The position numbers and the translations under genes are program-made. 64,000 bases of DNA from Diplosphaera chodatii (lineage: Eukaryota > Chlorophyta > Trebouxiophyceae > Prasiolales > Stichococcaceae), in contig JAALGY010000030.1 in NCBI GenBank assembly GCA_032358165.1, forward strand, positions 1,849,095 to 1,913,094, given 5' to 3'. The notes under the pieces were generated by a model that had not been told where the DNA came from, did no database searches, and saw only the letters and a list, made by a program, of their open reading frames with translations. Below, piece after piece: positions 26,363-38,192 of the stretch. Positions within the stretch are counted from its first letter, which is position 1. Every line of letters starts with the position of its first letter.

Positions 26363-27024
26363 GGTGATGTTGCAGCTGCAGCCGGTGCATGGCCACCCAG
26401 AGGCCACACGGTGCCAGCAGCTGAGCCGCAGCAACAGTGGGGCAGTAGCAGGCCCTGGCACAGCAACAGCTGCCACAGGTCCGACAGTGGCGCATCAGCC
26501 TGCACCTTTGGGCGAAACGCAACTGACACGTTCAGCAAAGATCCGGTCGATGTTTTCACACTTGGCATCCTCCTTTTTGGGATGGGACGGCCTCAGCGGC
26601 ATCGCCCCAGGGCAGCCACCTGCCGTGCTGCCCTCAGCGCCGCAGGTGACTGTCAGCCGTTGCTGTGTGCTGTATGCTATTCAGCCGAATTAGACATCCT
26701 TTTGCATTCAGGCAGCCAGTGCTGTAGTGCGACGTGCTTCATTGCCAGTGAAGCTGTTGCAGGACCTCCAGCAAGAAGAGGAGCGGGTCCGGCGGCAACA
26801 TGCTGCCCTGCAGTCGCCGCACTGGCGCTTGGAGCTGGTCATCCATGCCAGCACCTGCTGCGCACAAACCCAAAGTCTGCCGCCCAGGCTCAGGTGGGAG
26901 TGCTGCAGCGCCGCTGGCACATAGTGGTTGACAGGCGCATCTGCACTTCTGTATGCCAGCACCTGTCGTCTGCCATAATCCTTCCGATGCCTGGCGCTAC
27001 AGGTGGGCGTGCTTGGCAGGCTAG

Positions 27025-27075
27025 TGTTGCAGGCGGTGGCGCCGGTGCTTAGCCTGGAACGGGGCAGCCACTGCT
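27025..27075 (+). repeat. Duplicated module, partner near 49345-49385
   Basis: GGCGGTGGCGCC followed by TAGCCT and GGGGCAGCC occurs here and again at about 49353, in the same orientation. The spacing is similar and several substitutions separate the copies, so it is a diverged duplicate of a larger block. Confidence 0.5.
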
Positions 27076-29091
27076 GCCGCTGCACAAGGCGCAGGCCAAG
27101 CTGTCGCCGGCCCTTCCTATGCTCTGCCCGCAAGCAAGTGGCTGACTGGTAGGTGTGTCATGGATGCTCTTGAAACCGAATCATCTGGTGAGCTTGGCTG
27201 GCCATGGCGGGCGGCTCTCATCATGACAATCTGCATATGCAACTGAATGCAATTGCTCTTACAGACAAAGATGAGGGAGCAGATGCTTGCGGGCGAAGGC
27301 TGGCAGCTGACCAGCCATGACACCAGGAGCAACAGCACCCGTCACTGTGGTATCAGCAGGCGCCGCACCTACAGCGACCGCTGCCGCAACAGGCGCCCGC
27401 ATCAGCAACCTGTGCTATCATGAAACTGAGCAGGGAGTCCAGCTGCGGCAGCAGTGGCAGGGCATCCGACCACCTGAGGTACCTGCACAGCAGCCGGCTG
27501 GAACACCCCTGCAGATGCTCACGCAGCCAGCGGCAGCAGGCTCCGCAGCAGGCGCACACTGCTGCCCAACCAGCTGCCCTCTACTACTGCTGTGGTGCCT
27601 GCTGCCCCTGCTTTGATTGCGGTAAGTTTCTTCTCATGATAGCAGATGAACGGCTTTAGACCGGCACAACAGCTGCGGCTGGCAGCTTGCATCGGAGCTT
27701 TCTGTGCATCACATTCATGGTGGCAGCTGGTGCTACCTGCCTTCGCCCCAGGTGCTGGGCAGCTGGCGACTCGGTACATTGGTGCTGGGCGGCACTGAAG
27801 TGCGAGCAGGATCGGGCATGCAGCTGCCGGACGGTCCAGAGCAGGTGCAGCTACACGGCTGTACTGCTTCAGCGTTCATTATGTCCGTTGGTGAACATTG
27901 ATCCGCTGCGTCATGAAGGAACATCAACGGGCCTGCTGTCCAAACCCTGCGCCAGTGACCTGCTGCCAACAGCTGCTCTTGTAGATGTGCAGACACTCCT
28001 GTCACCGGAGCGCCATCAGCTCAGCGGCGGCCACAGCAGCAGGTACAGCAACAGCGGCAGCAGCCACCACCACAGTATCAGTAGGCAGCACAGCTGCAGC
28101 GAGTGCCGCCACAGCAGCTGCCGCCGCCGCAGCAGCCTGTGCAACAGCCGCCACAGCAGTGGCGGGGCGCTGGACAACCTGCGGCGGCCCGCCCAGCAGC
28201 CAGGTGATGTGCGTCCGGGCGCCTCGCGCATCCAGCTGCACCGTCGCAGCAGGCTCAGCAGCAGGTGCGACTAATGTTCGACCAGCTTTGACATCTGCTG
28301 TCGTCCATGTCGTTTCGCTCCTGCGCTCGAGGTGGTAAGTGCTGTTGTGTGGGAAACTTCAGACGCCATCTGCCAAATATGGGATTCCACCTGCATTGGA
28401 CAGGAGTTGCCACTGGATCGTACCGTCCATCAGAGTCTTGGTGACCCCGAGTGTGCTTTGCAGGATGATGGTTCGAGTTCGAGGCAGCGGCCGCGCAGCT
28501 GCTACTGCACACAATGGCTATGCCAGAACAGGTGTGTGCACCACAGCTGCAATGCTCGGCGCCCTATATGCCAGGTGCACCCTGAAACTCACAAACACCC
28601 TGCAAGTATATATCAGCGGGCACAGCCCCCAAACTCATGCAGCCTTGTGTCGTGAGCTTTGCTGCTGATCCACAGGTATTCTGCACCAGTATCGGGTGGT
28701 GCCAAGGACACGGATCTGCTGGCTGCATCCGCGCAGCTGCGACGCACGCTGTGGCTGGTACGCAATGCTTGCTGAAGCAAAGCGCTGGGTTGGGAAGTTC
28801 TGTGGGAACACCCACTGTTCAGCACCCTGACATCTTTGATCCCTGGCACGCTGCAGACGGACTTTCGTGTGCCGCAGCCGCCGACGGCTTGCCTGGCCTC
28901 ATCGCTGCGTCTGAGGATGCGAAGGAAGTAAAGCCGCCGTCCAACGCCGCCAAACACTGCTTCCAGGTGGTTCACATGAGTTGCTTCTGCCACCTGGATA
29001 CTTGACATGCTTGGCATGGGCGTTCTGCATGCTCGTTGACACATCAGCTTGATACAAGACCATGCTATTGTTGCCATACTCAGTGACTGTT

Positions 29092-29170
29092 TCATGGAGG
29101 GCGCTGCCGTCGCCTCTCCTGAGACCGCTCCCTGGCATGCAGATTCCAAGCAGCAGCGACAAAAGGGATG
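29092..29170 (+). repeat. Duplicated module, partner at 47567-47675
   Basis: CATGGAGGGCGCTGCCG, then GAG(A/G)CC..CTCC and GCATGCAGAT(T/C)C, followed by GAGCAGCAG, occurs in both places in the same orientation. The translations (MEGAA..PWHADSKQQ here, MEGAA..PLHADPRRQ there) align better than the DNA, suggesting it was once coding. Confidence 0.55.
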
Positions 29171-29446
29171 GCCTGAGCAGCAGACGGCGTCAGCAGCCCT
29201 AGTCGGCGCACACGCACGCAGCAGGCCTGAGCTGGAGGGGCTGCCGCAGGAGCCGGGATGCAACGGTGCGCTGCGTATTGCTGCCAGCGGCGATGGCCGG
29301 CGCAGCCGCTGCTGCTGACACTGCCATCATCAAGGTGGCCATGCTGCCAGGCATACCAGCTGCCCGTGAGCTGGGTGGGGCAGCGAAAGCGCACAATGCC
29401 GGTACAGGTGGTTGCCAGAGGACACAGGAAATTTCAGCCTGCTTGT

Positions 29447-30686
29447 GCAGTGGACGTTATGTCAGCGTGGAGCTGTGCGGCGGGACGCACGTGACAGCCA
29501 CCGACCAGATCGACGCGTTCAAGGTGGTGTCCGAGGGCGGCGTCGCCTCGGGCGTCAGCAGAATCGCGGTGCACAAGCTGACAAGCTGAAAGTTACTTCC
29601 TTTGCATACCGTCAATTAAGACAGAGCAAAGGCGGAGTGTGGGCTGCAGGAGCACCTGCTGGCAGGATTTCGAAAACACAGCTATCTACCCGCAGGCTGT
29701 GGTGGAGCCTGCAACGGCGGAGTACCTGGACTCGGTGGACGCGGTGGCGCAGTTCAGGGTGCTGCTGCAGGAGGTGCCCGGCCGCGGGGCAGGTGGGTGC
29801 CAGCTGCGCTGTCTCGGACGTGCATTGGTGCAGGATGCTAGCTGAGGCGCTTTGCACAGATGAAAGTGGCCTGAACACTCCAGTCTTGGTATCTTGTGCC
29901 ATACATACACGCTAGGCATACAGTGTCACAGTCATACATATCCAGGAGCTGAAGGTCATCGCAGCGGGATGTGGCGGCGCTGCAGAAAGGCGCTTGTCGA
30001 GGCGCGCGTGGGGCAGCTGGCGGGCGATGCGCAGGCCCTGGCCAACGGGGCGGTGCTGCTGGCGGCGGCGGTGGACTGCCTCGACGCCAGGAGCCTGCAG
30101 GTCTGCGTCATTTCCAGTGTTCCCCTCTGCAACGATCCTGAGCTGCTGCCGGCAGGATGCGTCACTGGCCTGCCGTGCACCAGCGCCATGGCAGGCCCGG
30201 TCATTGTGTTGACATGCCGCGCTGCAGATATATTGCTGACCCATACGAGCTAGCCTGCGCTGCATGAGCTCAGTGGTGGCCACCTGCCGGACGCGGCAGC
30301 GCAGCTGCAGGCGCGGCTGGGCGACCCGGCGGCGGTGTTTCTGGCGACCTCGCCGGCAGCCGGCAAGGTGGCCGTGGCGGCGGCGGTCAGCCCCGCGGCG
30401 GTGAAGGGCGGCCTGGACGCCGGCAAGCTTGTGGGCGGGCTCGCGAAGCTGTGCGGCGGCGGCAACGGCGGCCGGCCCAACCTCGCGCAGGTGCTTGCCG
30501 CTACTGATGTCTTGACGCATGTGGGTGGTATCCTGACAACCTCCGCAGATGCACATGTGGTGTGCAACGGGCTGACAACTCTTTCCATTTTGGATGCTGC
30601 AGGCGGGTGGCAAGAACCCAGAAGGCATTCCTGATGTAGTGGCAGCGGCCCGCACAGCCTTGGAAGAAGGGCTGGCAAGTCTGTAG
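29447..30686 (+). pseudogene. Orphan 3' end of an alanyl-tRNA synthetase gene
   Basis: Exons at 29447-29568, 29696-29792, about 29970-30100, 30254-30490 and 30603-30686 (TAG). The first carries the end of the AlaRS editing domain, with the zinc-binding signature [10 protein letters not shown] followed by [17 protein letters not shown]. The later ones carry the linker helices and the C-Ala/DHHA1 region ending in LCGGGNGGRPNLAQ + AGGKNPEGIPDV, the typical AlaRS glycine-rich motif. The aminoacylation domain, tRNA-binding middle domain and start of the editing domain are absent in the 3 kb upstream, which holds U-box copy B and unrelated degenerate modules. The exon near 29970 also seems to sit in the wrong phase. 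AlaRS is essential, so a complete copy must exist elsewhere; this is read as a relic. A very long upstream intron is ruled out because copy B lies immediately upstream. Confidence 0.75.
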
Positions 30687-30882
30687 CCGCCGCCGGAGCC
30701 CACAGAGCTCTGTCTGCAGATCAGCCATGCAAAGGCGCACGCTGGATGCCGCTCATCGACTGCTTATATGCATCAGTCAGTAGACCAACCAGTGCTGCAG
30801 ACGATAAACAGCGTGCAACGCTTTGCAGACGCACATGCTGAAAACCGTGCATGCTGAAAATCGGGCCAGTCGGACCGTCCAA

Positions 30883-30900
30883 TGTCTGACACTGTCCGAC
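30883..30900. promoter_or_regulatory. GTCTGACA-type repeat upstream of U-box copy C
   Basis: TGTCTGACA followed by CTGTCCGAC, about 220 bases upstream of the proposed copy C ATG. The left arm is identical to that of copy A; the right arm differs by one base from GTCAGAC. Another diverged unit (GTCGGACCGTCC) lies just upstream. Confidence 0.45.
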
Positions 30901-31116
30901 TGCTTCAAGGAGACAATTAGGCGTTTCCTGGCGCGTTACGGCTGCCAGTATGCATCATCTAATGCTGTGCGACATGAAGCGTCCTCGTACTCTTGCTGAG
31001 CGTACCCAGGTGGCGTGCAACCGTTGACTTGCCACAAAGGCTCCACACAGGATCTGGATGTGCAGCAGGCCAAAACCTTGACAACGGTTGCCCCGACAGC
31101 ATCTATCAGCAGCAAC

Positions 31117-34100
31117 ATGTATACGTTCGTTCATACTGCCGAAAGCTTGCAAAGCACAGTGCAGGACACGCCTGGCTGCCAGCTGCTGATATCTCAGGAC
31201 TGCACGCCGCACACCCTCATTTCCATGCTGCGCTCCAGCCCTACGAGGCATGTGCTTGCCATTGTGAAGCGCTCTCAGCTGGTACTACATGCAGGTCCCC
31301 TGGCTATATTGGCTCTGCGACTCGAGCAGGGTGCCATGCAACCTCTGCGCTGAGCGCCGCAAGCACACGGATGCGCCCCTGCGCTGCCTGCAGGTGCGAC
31401 GGCAAGCCGGCGGTCGAGCTCGCATATCATCTGAAGGGGCTGTTCACCCTACTTGACCATCCTGACGTCAGTTATGGTGCTGCGGCTTTGTGCGCGCTGC
31501 ACATGTGCATCCTGAGCGGCGTCAAGGTGCGACTTCCTCCCTCCTAACCCTCAACTGCTTGCCCGACATCGATCACTGTAGTCTCCGATCTTCTACTGAC
31601 TGATCTCATCGTAGTGCGCACAATGATCTTCGGTGTTTGATCCAAAGCAGCTGCCTCCGGTCGCGGGCTGCAGGGCTGTGGCATACCTGCGGACGACAAC
31701 CTGCGCTGTTGGTGCGTGCTGCTGCAGGACCAGGAACAGGGTGAGGAACTGCACTCTCGGGTGCTGGCGACGCTGCGGGATGGCGTTGGACAGCTGGGCG
31801 GGGCGCTGCAGCGGCCGGGGGTGCTGGCCGCGGCGGCGGCCTGGGACCCGGACGCCGTGGCGGCCCTGTGCGTCCTGGCGACGGCGGGCTGTGAGGCGTA
31901 TCCACTTGAGGAGGGGCACGTGGCTCGCGCGCGAGCGGCCTTGCTGCCGGCAACCGCAGAGTGCCTCAGGTGCATGCAGACGCAACGTCGGGCCGGATCA
32001 AAATTTGAGCCGGTACCAACGTCAAAGCACGTTAATATGGCAGTCGTCGGTTGCAGGCAGGCCGAGGTGTTCACCGACATTGCCATGCAAGTTTGTGTCT
32101 GCAAGGCTTTGATTGTGCTGGTCGTGTACAGCACAGCACAATGCGCATGGGTATTTGTTATGCTGCAGGTTCGCTGCAAAGGGCGGCGTTGCCCCGCTGC
32201 TGTCAGCGGAGTCAACGGTGCTGCAGGCTGCGGAGCTGGCAATCACATGCTTCAAGCAAGGCGAGCTCGCCAGCGAGGCGCCCCTGATCCGGCTGCTGAG
32301 GCACTGCACAGCAACTCTGGGTGCTGACATTGCGGCTGCGGCTGACAGGATGCTGCCAGCAGCAGACGGGGCTATTCCGCAGTCATGCAGCCAATTGTCA
32401 GCTGCACAGCCTGAGAGTAGAAGTACGCAGCAGCTGCCGCAGCTGCCGAGTCAGCAGCCAGAACCGAAGTAGCAGTCAACCTGGGCGGACCCACTCTGCG
32501 GCGCTCTCAGCGTGAGCCAAATCTGTGTGCTCACACAGCACTGCAGTGCCTGGGCACCTTCACACACTTGCCCTGTGTTTTGATAGCATATTGTCTGCTC
32601 ACTGATTGCAGTGTTTTGATTTGGCAAGTTTTCTGAATCACAATTATTGAAATGGTCTGCTCAAGAGTGGCAACTTCTTAAGCAGGCAATCATGGTGTTC
32701 CAACGGGGGCCGGATGACAAAGCTACATCATCAGTGCGATCTGTGGTGCCTGCTAGTCGCAGCCTAGCTCTAGACGCAGCCAGTGCAATTGCTTTGGCTG
32801 CAAACACACTGATGGCCCACGAGGCGGCCCTGCAGCGAGGCGTTAGCGGTGCCAGGTGCGCCTATGGTGCTGTTCTCGCACGTTCTGCAGACGTGTGATT
32901 CGAAGCATGTTGGATTCTGCTGGTTGCGTGTGTGCTGCTATCTTGTGGCGGCGACCAGATGTTCGGTATGTATGGCCGTATGTAAGCTCAGCTGCATCTA
33001 CCATCTCAGTGTGATTATTAGTTGATTTCTTTTTGGTTCGCACTCTGCAGCTCCGTGCTGGAACACATGTTGCGGCAGGAGCCTCGGCATTACGCCACCA
33101 CCGCGCAGCAGGCGCTGGTCACCGGCCTGATAACTGCAATGCATGACCTGCTGCGCACATTGCCAGCAGCGGGGAGCGGCGCCCTGCCCACAGCTGCGCA
33201 GGTGCTGCAAATTCCTTGACTCTTGTACACTTTCGTGTCTATGTGCTCGCGAACAACAGACCCCTGCACTCTGCTTGAAGAGAAGTGTCCAGACTTTGTT
33301 TACGTTAAAGCCAAGGCGTGCTGCCCTACGTGAGAACGTCTTGCATGTGCTATGTCTGCCAGGCGGCTGCTATGGTCAGGCTGGCAGGCATGGCTCAGCA
33401 GGCAGCCGAGGCAGCTGTGGACTGCAGCAAGCACATACTGGAAGAAGCCCCCGTACGTGACCAGTGGGCAGCAGCACTGGCAGATGCGCTGATGGCAGCG
33501 GTGCACTGGGCGCAGCAGCTGTGGGTCACCAGTGCACCCGTTTGTAGCAGCAACACCGACGGACCCGTGAGCGGCGGGAGCAGCGGCACAGGCCTCAGTG
33601 GCATTCAGCAACAGGGGCAGCAGCGGCAGCGGCGGATGCAGCAGGCGGCATTCCACCTTGCAGCCGCCGCGGTGCATCTGCTGCCTCCGGATGTCACCTC
33701 TCGCCTGGACACCCTGGAGCGGGAGCCAATGCCTCGCTTCCTGGCAGGCGTCGCTGGCCTGTGCCGCACTAATCCGGCTGCCCTGGAGCACTACTGGCAG
33801 GTGCTTGCACTCGCTCGTGCATGTCAACCCGAAGGAGTGCTGATGACTGACCATGGCCAAGCTGCATTCTGGATACGCAGCTGTATACGGGCCAATCGAC
33901 AGTCTGGCACCCTCTGCACCAGGGCTTTGACCAGGACGCTGATGCGGCATCAAAGCGGCGGAATTGCATCTGCTTTGTGGACGCAGCTTCGCTGAGGCTG
34001 CAGGCAGCTGTGAGCACGGTGGTGGCAGCTGCAGAGGCAAAAGCGCAGCTGTCACCGTCAGAAGAGCTGATCAGCACCTGCTGCGATGCAGTCTGCGCCT

Positions 34101-36822
34101 TACAAGGTGCGTTGGTAGGAGCTTTCTATGCTAGCGCTGCAGCTTCACGGGTGCGTCTCTTGCAGAGAGATGTGTGTTGACCGTCATCCGCTGCCCCGGC
34201 TGCAATTTGGCTGGGCGATGCTCACACATCCTTGATCATCACCTCCATCTTATGCGCCTTGGGTCCTTGCCCATCTGCAGGACTGGCGACGTCACACCTT
34301 GCAATGGAAAGCCACCCATGGGGCCCGAGTCCAGATGCTGGCGAGCGGGTGTTCAAAGCGCACCAGGTGGGCTTGGGCCTGCATGTTGATATTCAATGTG
34401 TGGGTAGTCGTGAATAGCTGGACAGTCAGTCATGTGCGTAGCTGCACATCTATACATGCGTGCAGATACAGTGCGTCGGCCTTGTTGGCTTGCTGACAAG
34501 GGTCCTGTTTTCATTCTCAATAGTTGATGTGACCCGTCTGAGGTATTGCCCCAGTTTGCCGGAGTGAAGACGCTTGTAATTGATAAGACGCCTGTGTGTG
34601 CAGCGTCACACCCAGCTGGCAGCCAGCTTGCTGCGTGTTTGCGGCCCCTCTGCGGCAGCACATATGGGTTGCGCCGCCGCCGAGCAACTGATGCACTTTG
34701 TTGAAGAAACAGCATTCCTGTGGTGCGCCCATACTATATTATGCATGCCTGCACATGGTGCCTGTATGTGATGGTGAGCTCACTCATGACCGGTGTAGTT
34801 GCCGTATAAGCAAGGCTGATGACGTACCTGACGCGACTCGCTTGTCACCATGCTGTCGGCAGCTGCACCAAAATGTGAAGCTGCGAGCTGATGTGTCCCA
34901 CACTGACACAAGGTGCTGGCACCAACCACACAGGCCGGCAGGCACGCCACTGAGAAAACCGGCGTTTCAGGCGCTGCTTGCAAGCCTGCGAACCATGGCG
35001 GTCCTGCTGCAGCCTTTAAGTATGTCTGCTGAGCAGGCAGACCACTTGGTCATTTGGCCGGCTGATGACATCAACGAGTGGGCGTGCGCCACCGAACGCA
35101 TCATTGAGGTGTGCGTTACATTCGTTGTGTTGGCAGTGAAAGCATTTGGTGTGCGTGCGTGTGTGGCTGCAGCTTCTAAGCGTCAGAACGCAGTGAAGGT
35201 TGCATGCCTGGTAGCATCTAGGCGATCAACGCCTGGATACACGTGCTGACCTGCTTTGTCCAAGCCAGCTGTGTGTGACGGATGGCATAGGCTGCGCTCC
35301 ATTGGCTGTTCATACGCCTATGGCAGCTGGGCTTACGTAGGAACGTTGAGTGCCCTCAATTTGCAGTGCATTGCTGGTAGTGTTTGCTGAAAGCCTTCAT
35401 GACGTTGCTGGCAGATACTTCACGAGAAGGAAAGGTTGCCGGCGAGGCGGTCGCTGATGTTCAGGGTGCTGCGCGAAGTCGAGGATGCCCTGCTGAATGC
35501 TGTGTCAGATCCGAGCACGGCGGCGTGTGGCGGCGGCGCCCGCGTCGTGCGAAGCAACAATGCGGCATTGCAGGCGGAAGCTGCGGCTGATGTCGCCATG
35601 CGGGAGCTCTTGGTGAGAGCTGCTGCTGCTGTGCACATAGGAAGTACCACCAACTCGCTCTGACTGCCATAGAAACCTCGAGCCTCGCATGTGACAAGGA
35701 ACAGCAGCGCATGTGTGCGCTGCGGGCAAGTGGCGTGGTGCATGCCCTGGAATACATCTGCACATGTGCAATACTTCCACCTACCATCTGGAGCGCTGCT
35801 ACGCCCTGCTGACAACAGGCTGGCGCAGGCACACCAACCCTTTCCATCTGCACGTTCATGCTGCAGGCTGCCGAGGAAAGGGAGGAAGTGGTAAAGGCAA
35901 CGCCTAGCAGGGCAGCCAAGAAGCGCGCCCGCAAGAAGGCTGCAGTTGCGGGCGCAGCAGCCGCAGCAACTGCTGATGCTGCGCCGCTGGAGCATGCTCA
36001 GCCCAGCAGGATGGCAGCAGGCGCAGCGCCCGGCAGCGTAGCAGTGCCCTCTGCATCCGATGCAGCGACCAGGCTGCATTGCATGAGCCTGGCGGACAGC
36101 TTGGGAGAGCAGGCAGGTCCAGCAGTCAGCAGCACAGGAGGGCGGCACTGTGACTGTGTGGCATCAGGCGCTATGCTTGGGCAGCATCAGCACTCACCGC
36201 CGCGGCAGCCGTTAGCCCCGCTGTCGGTGCAACAGCAGCCGCCGCCGCCGCCACCACAGCAGCAGCAGCAGCCGCCAGAATGGGTGCTTTGCCCCATCAC
36301 CAAGGTCAGCATTGCATGTGTGTGGTGCCATTGTTATGTAATGTCAGCCCCTGCAACCCACCATTGGCCAGCGGTGGATCGATCTGCCTGCATCCCATGC
36401 AGGAGGTGATGGTGCGTGCAACGGTGTGCGTCGGTGACGGCCACAGCTACGAAGAGTCTGCGATACTTGAGTGGCTGAAGACTCGTGACGAGTCTCCTGT
36501 CACGGGGCAGCCGTTGCCTGCCAAGAACTTGCTGCCGAACCATACGCTGCGGCAGATGATCAGGCTGCAGGGCGAGGCTCACAAGCATGCAGCAGCTCGA
36601 GCTGCTGGACAGCACCACTGGTTGGCTGTGACAGCAGCAATCCGCTCAGCAGCAACAGCGACAGCCCCAGAGCAAGGTGTGCCCACCTTGCCTTGGCTGT
36701 GTGCGCTGCAATCCTCAAATGAATCAGGCAAACCAGTCTGGCATGGAAGGAGATGTGCAGCGACCATCAGCTTGCCGCTGCTAACTGTGCAGGCTGATAA
36801 GATGTGGCAGCTGGCGACCTGA
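31117..36822 (+). CDS. U-box domain protein, tandem copy C (in-frame stop)
   Basis: Same architecture as copies A and B: first exon from 31117 (end uncertain), 31394-31526, 31728-31969, 32169-32511, about 32700-32855, 33051-33201, 33363-33800, 33923-34106, 34281-34366, 34604 to about 34710, 34934-35108, 35415-35612, 35867-36304, 36403-36822. Exon four contains TAG at 32470-32472 in the frame set by its own upstream sequence and by the paralogues. The stop replaces the conserved Trp of LEW/LQW in A, B and D. Downstream exons remain open and keep the U-box (WVLCPITK, GDGHSYEESAILEWL, LLPNHTLRQMI), so the break looks recent, or exon four is spliced differently. The C-terminal tail runs about 80 residues beyond the point where copies A and B stop. 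The last two exons are nearly identical in DNA to copy A. Calling it a pseudogene would need transcript evidence. Confidence 0.7.
32470..32472 (+). other. Premature TAG in U-box copy C
   Basis: In-frame TAG in exon four, aligned with a conserved TGG (Trp) in the three sister genes. A single G-to-A change explains it. See the copy C entry. Confidence 0.7.
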
Positions 36823-37931
36823 CAGCGGGCGCCTTTCCAGGCGGCTGACGTCAGTACAAGCTCCGGTCTGGCAGCGCGCACGATCACGGCTATGTGAGGC
36901 TCAGAATCGCGCAGTTCAGGGTGCTGAGAATGCTTCGCAGCACATGTTGTTGACGATGATGCCTGATGGACATGCCGCTCTCTGTATGTGCGCACATGGG
37001 CTGTGGCAGCGGAGGATATGCCGTTGGCTTGTGCACCGGCTCCCTGCTTGCCCGCTGCGAGGACGAGGAGGTTGTTGTAGACGCTATACTCAGGCGGCGC
37101 GAGACTGTGCAGTGCATATCTGGCGGAGAGCCTGAAGCTCTACCGGCTGTATGCAGTGGTGCCGCCCGCCAAGACAGCGCTGCATGGCGTCCTTCTGGCG
37201 GTCACCTGCCTGCGTGCCTGGCATCGTCCACCGTACTCAATGCTTGGTTAGAGAGCTGCCACAGGTGGGGTTCGCATCAGTGATGCATGGAGCTCGGTGG
37301 CGGCCTTTGCAGCAGCCCATGACAGCTCCTGATGACGGCGTGTTGCCTACCAGATGCAGCGCGGCCATCATTTCGGCATACACCATGCTGCAGTGTCGAC
37401 CAGTCATGTGCTGTGCCCACCTGTCACAAACGCAGGTGCATCAGGGACAGCTGCTGCGAGAAGCGCAGCATAGTATCATCAGCAGCCGCTGTGGTGGCGC
37501 AGCTGCCGCACAGCCGGAATGCTCGGCTGTAGGCCGCGGGCGTATGTGGGCGGACGACCGCTGCCGGGCGTGCGGCATGCTGGCTTTGGCCACGTCTCAT
37601 GAGCCATCATGCAGCACCGACACCGAATTCGTGTGATATCGGCATGATATGTGGAGATGGAGGTCGAGTACTAGGAGCCATTACAGCCAAGACCTGTCCG
37701 TGCTGTCGGTGGTTTGTACCCTGCAACAGCTTGAACCTGCTGTATTTTCTTTGCCGCGGGCATCTGCGCTGATGCAAAGCTGCTTTGGACAGCCAAGAAG
37801 GAGCCTGAAACAATCAAACCCACCTTGCTGTGCTTTCGTTCAGCATGCTGACATTGTCATCTGCAGTGAGCCACCCTGTCAAGGAGTGTTGCTGTAGCAT
37901 TGCTTAACGTGTGCTGTTGTTGGCACCTACC
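36823..37931 (+). other. Intergenic between copies C and D, possible exons
   Basis: Two stretches look weakly coding on the plus strand: about 37100-37240 (LKLYRLYAVVPPAKTALHGV) and about 37435-37636, which ends GRMWADDRCRACGMLALATS before a TGA. They are not in one frame, match no family I recognise and lack a U-box. They may be remnants of another duplicated gene. Confidence 0.3.
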
Positions 37932-37957
37932 TGTCTGACACTGTCAGTCAGACCAAT
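37932..37957. promoter_or_regulatory. GTCTGACA/GTCAGAC repeat upstream of U-box copy D
   Basis: TGTCTGACA, then CTGTCAGTCAGACCA, about 240-260 bases upstream of the copy D ATG. The left arm is identical to copies A and C; the right half contains two overlapping GTCAG units. Confidence 0.45.
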
Positions 37958-38192
37958 GCAGCAGTTGTGCACACCTTCCGAACATTCCACTTGCAGTGTT
38001 GCATCTGTGTGTATCACAAGTATGACAACGGAAAATGCTCAGCGGATCGATATGAAGCGAATGTGCGCTTGAACGCACCCAATGTGATCTGTAGTTGCAT
38101 TCAAATCAGATGCGCAGCGGCATCAGAGCAAGCGATGTGGCGGCACCTGCCATGTCCGCGCAGCCGCATATGACGACCTACAAACAGCAGTA

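Larger units (their letters stand above)
26363..29446 (+). other. Degenerate duplicated modules, no intact gene
   Basis: About 3 kb after copy B that does not read as one gene. Exon-like pieces are seen at 26711-26924 (LPVKLLQDLQQEEERVRRQ), 27000-27140, 27265-27620 (ending in a Cys-rich CCGACCPCFDCG), 28500-28680 (MQPCVVSFAAD) and 29092-29350. Several match pieces of 46961-49500, so this is one half of an old segmental duplication. 28020-28180 is a CAG-type microsatellite giving spurious Ala/Ser/His frames. I do not recognise the ancestral protein. Confidence 0.5.

Noticed and set aside
26540..26580. Kinase-like DVFTLGILLF motif after U-box copy B
   Set aside because: It resembles subdomain IX of protein kinases, but no other kinase motif (HRD, DFG, glycine loop) appears nearby and the neighbouring frame continues the 3' UTR; a chance match.
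28018..28338. Ala/Thr-rich open frame
   Set aside because: It is a CAG/CAC microsatellite open in several frames on both strands.
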